The notes: generated by a model from the letters alone, not told the origin. 64,000 bases of DNA from Aliiglaciecola sp. 3_MG-2023 (GCF_030548205.1 NZ_JAUORV010000007.1:62001-126000), one strand, 5' to 3'; positions 1 to 9,563 are shown, counted from the stretch's first letter. Numbers and translations: made by a program.

Positions 1-189
1 TGAGGTGAAAAGTCAATGTGGAATCATACTCTATTGATTTTGTCAACGTTTGATGGGAATTAATTTTCAAGTGCCAGTTGCAAGCTTATCTAATTACAAT
101 GACTTTCCAATATTGGGATTAAGGGACTGGTATATAGCGAATAAAATTAGACACAAATCGTTCACTTTATTCTAAATAAATTTTATACA

Positions 190-3100
190 TTATTTTTTGT
201 TTGTTTTAGCCAGTTTTTTCTTGAGACCCATATATCGTTGAGCCCAAACAATTGGCTCTTTATAATAAGCTGTCTCTGCAATGATTAACGCCCGCCTCAA
301 AACTTCAGTCCCCTCTATCATATTTGTAGATTCGATAAAACTATCAGGAATTGTCATCATCACAGACCAAAATTCGAGGCCCCATACTTCAGGCCTTGAC
401 GTGTAGAGTTTTTCCAAAACAACTAAAGATTCTCCCATATACCGAATAGTTTCATTTACATTTTCTATTTGCTGCCAGGTTTGGATAAGATGAGTGAGAC
501 TATTGTAATAGCTCTCCCCCCATTGTTCAGGTGCTAGTTCAAAGTAAGGTTTAAGTATATTTCGAGCTCTTTTGCCAAGGTTAATTGCTACTTCAAAATA
601 CTTTAATTTCATGCTAATGAAACTGAGACTAATTAGACTACCGTAATAATAATTTACCCAGAAATCTGGATCCTTTCTGAAACCATCTTCTCTAATATTT
701 AATGATTGCTGAAAAAGGTTTTTAGCCTGTTCTGTCTCAATGCCTGATTGTACATAGCAAAAGCCGAGATTATTCAGACTAATGCTATAGTCTTCAGCCC
801 AGAGGCTAGGATTATTGGAGAAGCCTTTTTTTCGAATTGCAAGAGCTTTCTTATTAAATAAAATAGCATCAATATTGCGATCTTCGACTTGTATATAGCT
901 TTCTGCAAGGTTATTAAGAGTTGCACTGTAGTTAATTACAGATAGTGTATCGTTTTCATTATAGAGTCGTTTGCTGATAGGTAGTGCAATTTCGCCAATT
1001 TTAATTGCATCTTCGTAATTGCTCGCATTCATGTAAAACGTTGCAACATTTATTAAACTAGTTAAATATTGTTTTTCCCAACGATACGGATTGAGACTGA
1101 AGCGTTGCGTCAGTATTATCAACGCTCTTTTTCCTATGTTGATCGCGTCTATAACTTTGTCAGATTTATCATAATATGAAGCAAGATTATTAAGGAGTGA
1201 GATGTAAATATTTATCCAATATCCAGCGTTTTTACTATAGTTGGGCTCTACAATTTGCAGTGCTTTTACATTTAAATGAATAGCATCATACATTTCACCC
1301 CTCGTATAATGCAGTCCTGAACGATTAATAAGGCCATTAACGTATAGGTCGGCCCAAATTTCAGGGTTTTTAATATACAATTTTTTACGAATGTCTAGTG
1401 CCACTTCTTGCAATTCATTGCACTTTGACAAATTGTCTATTTGGCGATAACTATCCGCAAGATTAACCAAACTATCGCTGTAGTATTCCGCCCATATATC
1501 AGGATTTATTCCATACAGTTTTTTTCGAATGAGCAATGCCTTTTTTCCAACACGAATCGACTCTCTATGCCGCTCCATCTCATTATAGATTCCTGCACAA
1601 GTGTTCAATAATAAACTGTAAATGCCAGCCCGTTGATCGGGATCTTTACTATATTTAGGTTCAACAATCAATAACGCTTTCTCAATAAGTTTGAGAGCCT
1701 CATCTTCTTGACCAACTAAAGCGTATTGACTTGCAAGATTGTTTAAGCTTTTACAATAACCTCGCCAATTTTCATCGGTGGCAGTGTAAAGTTCTTCTTG
1801 TATGTTATTTGATTTAGTATTTAGTCGAATCGCTTCATCATTTTGTTCAATTTTACCGTAAAAGAGTGCAAGGGTATGCAAAGTACTACAATACTCACCG
1901 CTCCAGAGGGATGGATTTTCTGTATAACAATATTCAGCAATAGTTACTGCGTCCTCCCCAAGACTAATAGCATTTTCGCTCTGCCCTGTTAGGTTGTAGG
2001 TAGATGCAAGTGTTCGTAAACTACTGCAAAACGGTTTCCCCCAATATTGAGCATCAATATCATAAGCAAATTCTAATAAACGATTTAAGGAATTTTTCAA
2101 GTATAATTGGACTTCGAATTGTGCTTTAGTAGGCTGTTTGAGCTCCAAAAATTTATCGATTTTCTCATTTAAAACGTCCTGACAAAGCGCTACAAATGCA
2201 TTGAACGTATGACTGTTCTGTCTATAGTTTAATACCTTATCAAGTGTATGTTTTGCTTGTTGTCGCAAAAATAGGGCAAACAATCCGTGGCGATATTGGT
2301 GCATGTTTTGGCCTTGCTGCAGGCGTCTGAGTATCTCAAAAACTTCATCCAATATTTCAAGATGCTCGTAAGTAAGCGTTTGTCCACTTTGTTGGTTTAA
2401 GAAGGTTTTTATTGGTGACATAGTTGGGTATTTTGATATATCTACGGTACTGAGTTTTGTAATTAACTCACTCACTAAACTACTATCAAAAGGCGCGCCA
2501 ATTAGTGCCCCTAGCTGTAGGCTAAATGTAGCGGCGTCGCCATATTCAGCAAAATATTGGTGAATAATAAATAAACGCTCTTCCATTACTGCGTATGAGG
2601 ACAGGGTAAAATTTCTAGTAGTTTCATTTTGGAAACTGTCATGATTAAACGCATCTTGGTGCGCTTCACGTAACAGTTTGAAAACTCGCTCTACAATATG
2701 TGAAAGACTTTGTTCTGTTTCAGTATTAATTCTAAACATGCCTTTCTCATTCTGAATAATCAAACGAGCAACATCGGCGTTTCGGTGATAGAAGGCGTCA
2801 TCGCTGACGACGTTCAGCGCTTCGACAGCAAACAGCGTAACCACCTGCGTTTGTTCTGATATTTGCTCTTCTGTTAACGCTTCGATAAGGGCGCTAGCTA
2901 TTATATCAGCACTATACTGCGTGGTATTTTGATAAACTGTGCTTATTAATGAGGCTAAAGTGGTTTTATCCATGCCTCTGAGATTAAGTTGTTCAGTTAG
3001 CTTGATATTATTAAGTTCTGTTGAACTATTTTTGTTTTGAGATTTTTTGTTGCTTGGAGTGCTAAACAGATTAGCAATTTCGAATAGTTTTAGTTTATGT

Positions 3101-4851
3101 GGAGACAGATTTTCATCTTGTTTGGCCAACTTAAAACTTGTCTCGCTATCAGACTTTCTTGCTGTTATCAGAAGTTGTACTGAAAACTTAGGCAATAATT
3201 GGTTGAGTATGTATTCGGCCGATAATTCATCTATCCATTGAAGATCATCAATAAACAGTAAAAGGGGAACTGCTTTCGCCCCAGGGTTAACAGCTTCTGA
3301 AATATTCGATAAATGCATAAGTGCAATATTCAGTTGTTCAAACTGCTCTTGCTTTTTATCTTCCTTATTGTCTGTATCCAGTACATTCATAGTTTGAAAC
3401 TGGCTTTTATCCAAGGTAAGGGCATCAAATGCTGAACTTGTTGCGTCGTGCATAGTCCCAAAACCTGCACAATCAGCAATAAATTTAACAGCATTTTTTA
3501 TAGTGCTTTTTCTAGAGCTATATCCCCCACCCACAGCATGCTCAGCGTCATCTTTAGCATTTTTAATTACTATCTTTTTATCATTTATCGCTTGTACCAC
3601 AAAGTTTTGCTTGGTTTGATAATAATGGGTTAATCGGATTGCTTCTGATTGTATGAATTGCAATAGAGAGGCCAACCCCGTCACTTCAGAATTATGTCCT
3701 ATTTGGTTTAATAGTCGTAAACGGATTTGACTGCTTAAAAGTGAGTCTTTAGGGTTTGTGATGTTTTCAATATGTTTATTAATTAGCGCTGTTTTACCAG
3801 TACCTGGTTCGCCTTTTATCATTGTCCATAGACTTTCTTTGGTTCCCTTAGTTTTTTCTGTACATTCTTTAACGAAATCAAAATACGACTGAGATAATTG
3901 TTCTAATTCTTCTTTACGACCAACAAAGGTAGAGGCTTTAATCGCTGGTTTAGGAATGTTGGATCCCGGCTTTTCCAACATGCCATAACGCTGCACCATG
4001 TGACGCAACCGTGTCAATGTTGTGTATCTTGTAGAATCGTCTTTGTCAGCGCTTTGTGCAATCGGCGACATGTCGTATGGTTGACGGTCCGTATAATTAA
4101 AGACGACAGATATGTTAGTGCTCTCACTTTTTTGATTTAGATCTTTTGCATAAGAAAACAGCAAAGAGCACAGTGATAAAGATGCCGAATCCAAATGATA
4201 TGGGTTGTTGATAACAATTAGTTTAGGGGCATCTAATCCAAGTGATGTTATCAATTTCATAGTGAATTGTATGGCTTGATGCGGAGTATGTTCTTGACTT
4301 ATGTTGGTGGCTAATTCAAGCAAGCATTTTTGGGCTTCATTACTTAGATATAACTCGCTACCTAATTGATGCCTTTTATTAGCTAAGTCAGCGATATTAT
4401 TGCTAACATCTTCGACTTTATCGAGCGCCATGCTCACTGATTTTTCAGAAATATCTTCAGAAAATTTATCTACGACCGTATCAATCAAATCAGATATCTG
4501 ACTAGTTACATTCTCAGCAACTAAGTCGGCAAGTCCCATCGTAGAGAAACTAACCACCAATTTTAACAAGCTATCAATGGTCTTCTTCGCTTTTAAACTG
4601 CTGCTAATTAAATGATAAATAGCATTCAAAATTTGAGCTTTTTCGCCAGCATTTGCATCGATAACTATTATATTTGTCAAATTGTAATTGGATAATTCTG
4701 CATCATAGATTTTGCGATAAGTTTCAAATTCGGAGAAGATTTCATTCTCCTTTTTTAGTTGTTCAATATGCTTTTTTTGCACTTCAATAAGTCGCGCTGT
4801 TTGACGTGCAGCAATAAGGTCATTGGTAAAGTCTTGGTATAATGTTGTCAT
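190..4851 (-). CDS. Large STAND-like NTPase with C-terminal TPR array (1553 aa)
   Basis: Three parts are visible. Residues 1-300 look like a degenerate NTPase: a relaxed P-loop-like stretch near 60-75 (VIDANAGEKAQ) and a Walker-B-like stretch near 209-222 (KLIVINNPYHLD). Residues 305-650 form an AAA_16/STAND-type ATPase with FVGR at the domain start, Walker A GEPGTGKT at 347-354 and Walker B LLLFIDDLQWID near 530-541. From about 930 to the end there are roughly 14 TPR-like units of about 50 residues, with recurring W..xY and SLxNLAxxY cores. Established: STAND ATPases with TPR sensors act as signalling, regulatory or anti-phage proteins. No LuxR-type HTH and no recognisable effector nuclease or TIR domain was seen, so the output is unknown. 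The gene is transcribed away from the Lon-like AAA gene at 5368. The ATG at 4851 is used; its Shine-Dalgarno is weak. A defence role is inference. Confidence 0.8.
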   Translation of the reverse strand: MTTLYQDFTNDLIAARQTARLIEVQKKHIEQLKKENEIFSEFETYRKIYDAELSNYNLTNIIVIDANAGEKAQILNAIYHLISSSLKAKKTIDSLLKLVVSFSTMGLADLVAENVTSQISDLIDTVVDKFSEDISEKSVSMALDKVEDVSNNIADLANKRHQLGSELYLSNEAQKCLLELATNISQEHTPHQAIQFTMKLITSLGLDAPKLIVINNPYHLDSASLSLCSLLFSYAKDLNQKSESTNISVVFNYTDRQPYDMSPIAQSADKDDSTRYTTLTRLRHMVQRYGMLEKPGSNIPKPAIKASTFVGRKEELEQLSQSYFDFVKECTEKTKGTKESLWTMIKGEPGTGKTALINKHIENITNPKDSLLSSQIRLRLLNQIGHNSEVTGLASLLQFIQSEAIRLTHYYQTKQNFVVQAINDKKIVIKNAKDDAEHAVGGGYSSRKSTIKNAVKFIADCAGFGTMHDATSSAFDALTLDKSQFQTMNVLDTDNKEDKKQEQFEQLNIALMHLSNISEAVNPGAKAVPLLLFIDDLQWIDELSAEYILNQLLPKFSVQLLITARKSDSETSFKLAKQDENLSPHKLKLFEIANLFSTPSNKKSQNKNSSTELNNIKLTEQLNLRGMDKTTLASLISTVYQNTTQYSADIIASALIEALTEEQISEQTQVVTLFAVEALNVVSDDAFYHRNADVARLIIQNEKGMFRINTETEQSLSHIVERVFKLLREAHQDAFNHDSFQNETTRNFTLSSYAVMEERLFIIHQYFAEYGDAATFSLQLGALIGAPFDSSLVSELITKLSTVDISKYPTMSPIKTFLNQQSGQTLTYEHLEILDEVFEILRRLQQGQNMHQYRHGLFALFLRQQAKHTLDKVLNYRQNSHTFNAFVALCQDVLNEKIDKFLELKQPTKAQFEVQLYLKNSLNRLLEFAYDIDAQYWGKPFCSSLRTLASTYNLTGQSENAISLGEDAVTIAEYCYTENPSLWSGEYCSTLHTLALFYGKIEQNDEAIRLNTKSNNIQEELYTATDENWRGYCKSLNNLASQYALVGQEDEALKLIEKALLIVEPKYSKDPDQRAGIYSLLLNTCAGIYNEMERHRESIRVGKKALLIRKKLYGINPDIWAEYYSDSLVNLADSYRQIDNLSKCNELQEVALDIRKKLYIKNPEIWADLYVNGLINRSGLHYTRGEMYDAIHLNVKALQIVEPNYSKNAGYWINIYISLLNNLASYYDKSDKVIDAINIGKRALIILTQRFSLNPYRWEKQYLTSLINVATFYMNASNYEDAIKIGEIALPISKRLYNENDTLSVINYSATLNNLAESYIQVEDRNIDAILFNKKALAIRKKGFSNNPSLWAEDYSISLNNLGFCYVQSGIETEQAKNLFQQSLNIREDGFRKDPDFWVNYYYGSLISLSFISMKLKYFEVAINLGKRARNILKPYFELAPEQWGESYYNSLTHLIQTWQQIENVNETIRYMGESLVVLEKLYTSRPEVWGLEFWSVMMTIPDSFIESTNMIEGTEVLRRALIIAETAYYKEPIVWAQRYMGLKKKLAKTNKK

Positions 4852-5318
4852 GCTTTTAAGTCTCAGTTGAAATACGTGTTTTATTCAAATTTATGGCACT
4901 AGTTTATTTATGTGGGGGAGTAAAATACGATAACGTTATTTCTGCGGCCTATATTTATATCAACAACCTATTATACTCATAAGCAAAAATTAACTCTAAG
5001 TACATGTTATACAGTAAGTATTTTCACTTTGTTACCTGTTATAATTATATGCTTGGCTCATAAGGTATATATTTACATACCTCTGTTATTCATTACGTAT
5101 AAATAACGTCCAATTTCCTTTTCTGGCATATTACAAATAAATTTTATTAGCAATTTTGGAATGAGCGGAAATATTATTTCCGGCTGCCTCGTTAATATAG
5201 CTGCCATTATCGTATAGCCAGCCAGCTGATAGATACAATTGCAGTCTCTTTATCTGGTTAGCTTTTTTACGGTGATTATTCACCAGTCTCATACACGGTT
5301 AATATGCCTTCACGGGCT

Positions 5319-5346
5319 TTGTTTCTAATGTGCAGATAGATATTAC
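5319..5346 (+). promoter_or_regulatory. Candidate sigma70 promoter for the Lon-like AAA gene
   Basis: TTGTTT (5319-5324), a 16-base spacer and TATTAC (5341-5346) lie just upstream of the ATG at 5368, which has a good ribosome site (AAGGA, 5359-5363). The rest of the 516-base divergent gap (4852-5367) is AT-rich and I see no gene in it. Confidence 0.35.
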
Positions 5347-5367
5347 TTTTCTTATTAAGGAATTCTT

Positions 5368-6606
5368 ATGAGCAATAAAAAAGCTATGAAAACTAATCTA
5401 CATCATGAAATTAGTAACGACCCACTGATGAACCAAAATCAACCGAAAGTTGACAAGACTGTGGAAGATGAGTTTGATCAGGATTTTGCAGATATATTCG
5501 ATGAGCTTTTAGATTTAGATATTGAAGAAGACGTTTATGACTCGGTTAAAAAAGATCTGAAAGCGCTAGGACCGGTGCGAGATAAAGGTCAAATAGATTA
5601 TCAAAGCGATAAGTTTGACCCAAATAAAATAGCTATTGTTGACCTGCAAAAATTGCAGAAAGTTATAGAAGAGCAACACAGTGTATCCATAAACAATGAG
5701 GATCATTTGTCGACTATAAGCGCATATAAAAATGCGTTGGTGTGCACCATAGAAATGGCTCAGAAAGTTGCCTCTTTAATTGTTGATTTCCCAAACTTTA
5801 GTCATGTTATTGAAGATTTAGTAGATAGAATTACCTTGTTATCTATTTCATCAAAACACATGTCTGTGCAATCAATTAATCTTCAAGGGTCTCCAGGTGT
5901 AGGTAAAACTACCTTTGTACGCGCATTAGCAGCAGCATTGGGTGTCGATTTTTTTGATTTAACGATTAGCGCTATGATGTCTAAATTTGAACTTTGTGGG
6001 GGTAATCCACATTGGAAAAATGCCACTTGTGGGCGGCTGGCTGAATATATGCTTAAAAAAACAAATAATTTCCAACCGATTATATTGTTAGATGATTTGT
6101 GCTCAGTGTATACAGGTACCGAGTCTGAACATACCTTGTTGCCAGTATTACTCAATATATTAGAGCCTCATCAAGCTAAACATTTCAAAGACCAGTTTTA
6201 CGATTTAGAAATTGATCTTTCGGGTGTCATATTTATTTCTACAACCAATAAGTTTTCAAGATTACCTGAAAACATTCAATCTCGTTTGAGTAACTATGAG
6301 ATAGATTTGCCAGAAGGCGATCAATTCTCTCGGGTAGTTCAAAATATTTACCAGGGGCTTGTCGTTGAAAATGACTTGTCAGACATATTTTCTAAGCAGC
6401 TCAACGAAGCAGTCATTGGTAAGCTGCAAAATACCAATCTGCGGCATATAAAACGTTTACTGACCCGGGCAATCAATCAGGCCTATAAACGGTCCGCTGC
6501 GGTTTCACTAGAACTTACTCAAATTGCCGTTTCTCTGGCAGATTTAAACTTACTCGAAAAAAACAATCAATCGGGTTTACCTGAGTGTCAGCGGGTTTTG
6601 CACTGA
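5368..6606 (+). CDS. Lon-like AAA+ ATPase lacking LAN and protease domains
   Basis: 412 aa. The first 110 residues are acidic and low-complexity (many D/E). The AAA+ core follows: Walker A GSPGVGKTT at 174-182, Walker B IILLDD at 238-243 (DD rather than the usual DE), sensor-1 STTNK at 291-295 and an arginine-finger-like SRL near 305. The stretch LLNILEPHQ...F.DQ..DLEIDLSGVIFISTTN parallels the Lon ATPase (LLE.LDPEQ...F.DHYL...DLS.V.F.AT.N), so the module is Lon-like, but the protein stops after the small alpha-helical subdomain and has no Ser-Lys peptidase. Inference: it remodels or loads a partner, probably the product of the gene that follows about 60 bp downstream in the same orientation. 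It is divergent from the large STAND gene, and the two may form one locus. Confidence 0.75.
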   Translation: MSNKKAMKTNLHHEISNDPLMNQNQPKVDKTVEDEFDQDFADIFDELLDLDIEEDVYDSVKKDLKALGPVRDKGQIDYQSDKFDPNKIAIVDLQKLQKVIEEQHSVSINNEDHLSTISAYKNALVCTIEMAQKVASLIVDFPNFSHVIEDLVDRITLLSISSKHMSVQSINLQGSPGVGKTTFVRALAAALGVDFFDLTISAMMSKFELCGGNPHWKNATCGRLAEYMLKKTNNFQPIILLDDLCSVYTGTESEHTLLPVLLNILEPHQAKHFKDQFYDLEIDLSGVIFISTTNKFSRLPENIQSRLSNYEIDLPEGDQFSRVVQNIYQGLVVENDLSDIFSKQLNEAVIGKLQNTNLRHIKRLLTRAINQAYKRSAAVSLELTQIAVSLADLNLLEKNNQSGLPECQRVLH

Positions 6607-6667
6607 AATAGTAAAGCTAAATTCGGCAGGGAACGTATTTGTATTTTAGGCCAGTTTGGGAGATGTC

Positions 6668-7552
6668 ATGAGTAATCAATCAGAATGTTTTGGTTTTATG
6701 AAGAAGCGTGAAAAAAGTATTGTTTATTCAGGTATGTACACAAATTTTTCTAACAAATTAGCAAAATTGACCGAAGCCAAACCTAATTGGAAGAGTGGTC
6801 TTCAATGGCAATCCCCTTATCGAGGTATAAACTTAGAGCTGACTCGGTTTATTCAAAAAATATGTTTGGCTAATAATGGTCAAAAAGTACAGCTAATCAA
6901 CCAATTCAATATGATAGCCTCTGCGATTTTGGATTTTTCAGAAATACAAACCTACGTTGAGTTATTTAATCATAAATCCAACATTAGCTTAAAGTCGTTC
7001 TTAAAAACCGATAAACGTATATTTAATATCGGTTTTAATGTGCTTAATCAAAACAGTCCAAACCTAGAGCGTGAGGTAGTGTTTGATACCTACAATAAAA
7101 CGTTGAACACACTCAGTCGAAGTATATGGCCACTATTACCCGTGAGTACGATTACCCGCGGCAAAATACGCGAGGGAACTGAAATAGACCATGAGAGTGA
7201 CATTGAAAGTAGTTTTGCTGAGCCCAGATTTATCCCGACAGAAACTGATAATTGCACACTAAAAATCGCTCAATCTGCCTACTTCCGGCATTTACTAAAT
7301 TCACGCTATGAAGGTGACACAATCGATTTAGGGCAATACTTAACCGAGTCTCGGCACCTAAATGTTGCGTATTACACAGATTTGCGTACGCCTTTTTTAT
7401 GCATCTTGAATATCAATGGTAAAAAAATCCCCTATATTGCCAATTTAGATAGCGAAGACATTTTAGTGAATACCATGGAGTTCCTAAATTTATCTGCTGA
7501 GGTAGGTGCGTATATTAACTTACGAGAAAGCTGGCAGTTTTGTTTTCAGTAA
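6668..7552 (+). CDS. Uncharacterised protein, partner of Lon-like AAA ATPase
   Basis: About 294 aa from the ATG at 6668, chosen because GGGAG lies 5-6 bases upstream; an in-frame TTG at 6656 would extend it by four residues. I recognise no family. It is soluble-looking, with no signal peptide or membrane segment, and mixed alpha/beta in character. The C-terminal third (SRHLNVAYYTDLRTPFLCIL...) is rich in beta-type residues. It follows the Lon-like AAA gene closely in the same direction without a visible terminator between them, so co-transcription and a functional link are likely. It could be the substrate or effector controlled by the AAA protein; that is inference. Confidence 0.55.
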   Translation: MSNQSECFGFMKKREKSIVYSGMYTNFSNKLAKLTEAKPNWKSGLQWQSPYRGINLELTRFIQKICLANNGQKVQLINQFNMIASAILDFSEIQTYVELFNHKSNISLKSFLKTDKRIFNIGFNVLNQNSPNLEREVVFDTYNKTLNTLSRSIWPLLPVSTITRGKIREGTEIDHESDIESSFAEPRFIPTETDNCTLKIAQSAYFRHLLNSRYEGDTIDLGQYLTESRHLNVAYYTDLRTPFLCILNINGKKIPYIANLDSEDILVNTMEFLNLSAEVGAYINLRESWQFCFQ

Positions 7553-7689
7553 TAGTTAAAGGCGGAGAAAGTGAAGTATTAGTATAGAATGCCAATCGAG
7601 GTCGTGACTTTCATAATGTCGTTGCAATGATCTTAGTACTAATTTTGTTTTCTAATGGTTGTTATTTACACAATCCGCACCGCTACTTG

Positions 7690-7977
7690 CTAGATACGTT
7701 GACTTATTAATTCTTTAAAGCCACTTTTCAAAAATGCGATTTCGGCTGTCGACTGTGCGTGTTCTCTATCCATACTACAAAACTCTTTAATTCTATACTT
7801 CAGATGTGGCACAACGACGTGATAAACCGAAAGAGCTTCATTTAAGTCCTTGGTTTTCAACGAGAAACGAACTTCTAATCTGTGCCTCTTACTAATAGTA
7901 TTGTTAAAGGGTAATAGAAAGCGGAGGTAATAATTTGAGTTACGATTTTTAAGAAGGTAGGGGAGTTTGAAAGCCAT
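7690..7977 (-). pseudogene. Truncated tyrosine integrase, N-terminal part only
   Basis: About 95 aa from the ATG at 7977 (MAFKLPYLLKNRNSNYYLR...). The pattern of an N-terminal strand pair followed by a helix with SLKTKDLNEAL resembles the arm-binding N-terminus of phage-type integrases (DUF6538-like). A stop follows, and none of the core-binding or catalytic domain (R, HxxR, Y) can be found downstream. It lies less than 100 bases from the degenerate ssrA-end repeat at 8066 and reads away from it, the usual place for an integrase beside its attachment site. It is best read as the remnant of the integrase of a leftmost, now immobilised element. Confidence 0.6.
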
Positions 7978-7979
7978 AT

Positions 7980-8001
7980 GTGTGACACCTGAGTGTGACA
8001 C
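7980..8001. repeat. Paired direct repeat GTGTGACAC upstream of integrase remnant
   Basis: GTGTGACAC occurs at 7980-7988 and again at 7993-8001, 13 bases apart, immediately upstream of the truncated integrase start. The spacing and place suit a former arm-type integrase site or an operator. No binding protein can be assigned. Confidence 0.4.
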
Positions 8002-8027
8002 TTTTTCGCACTTTCGACCAAGATGTC

Positions 8028-8061
8028 GACCTAACTCGTTGAATTATCAACGAATTAGGTC
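8028..8061. terminator. 15-bp inverted repeat next to the outer att-like site
   Basis: Arms 8028-8042 and 8047-8061 pair almost perfectly (one mismatch) around a 4-base loop (ATTA). In the ssrA reading sense it sits a few bases past the CCA-equivalent of the ssrA-end repeat at 8066, just as a terminator does at 14536-14555. There is no clear T-tract, so it may instead be a recombination-site feature. Confidence 0.45.
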
Positions 8062-8065
8062 TTAA

Positions 8066-8083
8066 TTGGTGGAGCTGGCGGGA
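8066..8083 (-). repeat. Degenerate copy of ssrA 3' end (old att site)
   Basis: 18 bases identical to the acceptor end of ssrA (compare 21809-21826), after which similarity decays (an extra A, then a CTTAAC-like match). A shared 3' end of tmRNA is the usual footprint of integrases that target ssrA. It marks a probable outer boundary between two stacked elements, with the integrase remnant at 7690-7977 beside it. Confidence 0.55.
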
Positions 8084-8184
8084 ACTTAACAGGGTATGTA
8101 ATTTATTGTATTTTATATATTAATTATTTTTTATGTTTTTTCTGTCCCACATCCTGTACCACTAAAGCTAATTGTGACCATCAA

Positions 8185-8352
8185 TTACGATTGTTCAATT
8201 CTAGTACTTAAAATTTCAACTTCATTATTTTTAAACGCTTTTGTAAATCCACAAAAAAACCATTCACTATCACAATATTCAGCAATGATAGGGACGCTAT
8301 CTATTTCTTTGCATCTAACCCAGTAATAACCGTCTACTATCAAATCATGCAA
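8185..8352 (-). CDS. Small DUF551-like phage-type protein (55 aa)
   Basis: A short ORF reading on the minus strand from a TTG at 8350-8352 to TAA at 8185. AAGGA lies about 8 bases upstream of the TTG. The product has the pattern DGYYWVR...IIAEY...WFFCG...EVEIL.TRIE. It matches the common phage/prophage mini-proteins that begin GYYWVR and end in IG..IEPP. The function of those proteins is unknown. The pattern match is from memory of the family, not from a search. Confidence 0.5.
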   Translation of the reverse strand: MHDLIVDGYYWVRCKEIDSVPIIAEYCDSEWFFCGFTKAFKNNEVEILSTRIEQS

Positions 8353-9077
8353 AGCTAAATCCTTTAGTTATTAGTTCTGAAAGGTAAAGTGTAAATCATA
8401 GTTATCGATCTACAACTTATGAGTTATCGTTTGTATAAAAAGTCTTTAAGTTGCGGGAGTATAAGAAGGAGTATAGCGACGGTACTGATTGAAATGGGAG
8501 TAGACTTTTTACCTGCCCCTAGGTGGTCTTATTCAATTGATATTTGAAATCCGCAAAGGAATGAAAACATTAACTTCGAATTATCCATGTAGTTTCCAGT
8601 CAACAGGACTCTTTTTTACATACCATATAGAAACAACAACCTAACCTTCAAGGATTAAACCTAGAAAATCTCTGGGATGGGAATTACCCACAAACTCCTA
8701 GCCTTGAAGGACCCAATTTCGCCTTTGGTGAGTGATAAACGGGCTGATGGGTTGCTACACCTAAGATTTCATTTAAACGTGAATATGTAGCCAAATATGG
8801 CGCTGCAATGGCTTTATTTAAGCAAACCAGCATCCTACTCGAATAAAGGTTAGTGAAGAATTTAAAATCAAACTTACAAACCTTTTTTTAATTATTAATC
8901 ATATAACGACGATGAAACAACATTTTGCATTTACTCAGAAATGATTTAGTACGGTTGCACATACCCACATCATAGAGTAATTAAAGGACGCTAATTGATA
9001 TCCATATTCTGTTATTGACACTAAAAGCATCAATGCCTTAGTGTGGTTAAAAAACAACCACAAGGAAATTCAGTAAT
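8353..9077. other. 725-base stretch without an intact gene
   Basis: No ORF here is convincing. Two short open stretches, about 8638-8732 (ending ...SLEGPNFAFGE) and about 8750-8846 (ending ...FKREYVAKYGAAMALFKQ), look protein-like but are in different frames and lack starts. They may be debris of a decayed gene. Inverted 9-mers CCTTCAAGG and CCTTGAAGG flank about 50 bases in this region. Confidence 0.35.
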
Positions 9078-9563
9078 ATGGATAATTTGAAGAAAGGAAT
9101 TGGGTACCTACTGTTTGGACATGGCTTTATTTTATTAATTAGTTCGATTTTTATGCTTTTTCACTTCATTCCTAAACTTGGGTTTCCTGATGGATTAATA
9201 CCTTCTTGCATCGCAATATTAGTAGGAATTATCGAAGCGTTTATTGGAATGAAATTAATAAAATTAGGTGAAAAAGATAAGGGGGTTGGTCGTATTTATA
9301 TCTTGTATTTTTCGATTGGTGCTATGTTGTTGATTGGTGATTTTATCGGGGTAATAAATCAAACTTTAACGCCAAGTGTTGGTGTCACCATTTTGGGGTT
9401 TGCTATTACTTCATTTGGGTTGGGGGTCAGAAGTCGTTCTAATTATATTTATCAAAAAAATCAAAAGTTTTCACACGTTGAATATTCCAGACCGTCTGAA
9501 AGTGAGTATGAAGGCATCTCGTTAAAAACTAAAAAGAGCAAACACAAACGTTTTATTAAATGA
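9078..9563 (+). CDS. Hypothetical membrane protein, four predicted helices
   Basis: 161 aa with hydrophobic segments at about 8-28, 40-60, 74-92 and 98-115, then a basic, polar tail of about 45 residues ending KKSKHKRFIK. AAGGAA precedes the ATG. There are no catalytic motifs and I do not recognise the family. It stands alone in the middle accessory segment, with gaps on both sides and a convergent hydrolase gene downstream. Confidence 0.5.
   Translation: MDNLKKGIGYLLFGHGFILLISSIFMLFHFIPKLGFPDGLIPSCIAILVGIIEAFIGMKLIKLGEKDKGVGRIYILYFSIGAMLLIGDFIGVINQTLTPSVGVTILGFAITSFGLGVRSRSNYIYQKNQKFSHVEYSRPSESEYEGISLKTKKSKHKRFIK

Noticed and set aside
53..175. Short frame on the plus strand reading MGINFQVPVASLSNYND...
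   Set aside because: Only 40 codons, no ribosome site, preceded by a stop; could be a gene tail but cannot be supported from the window.
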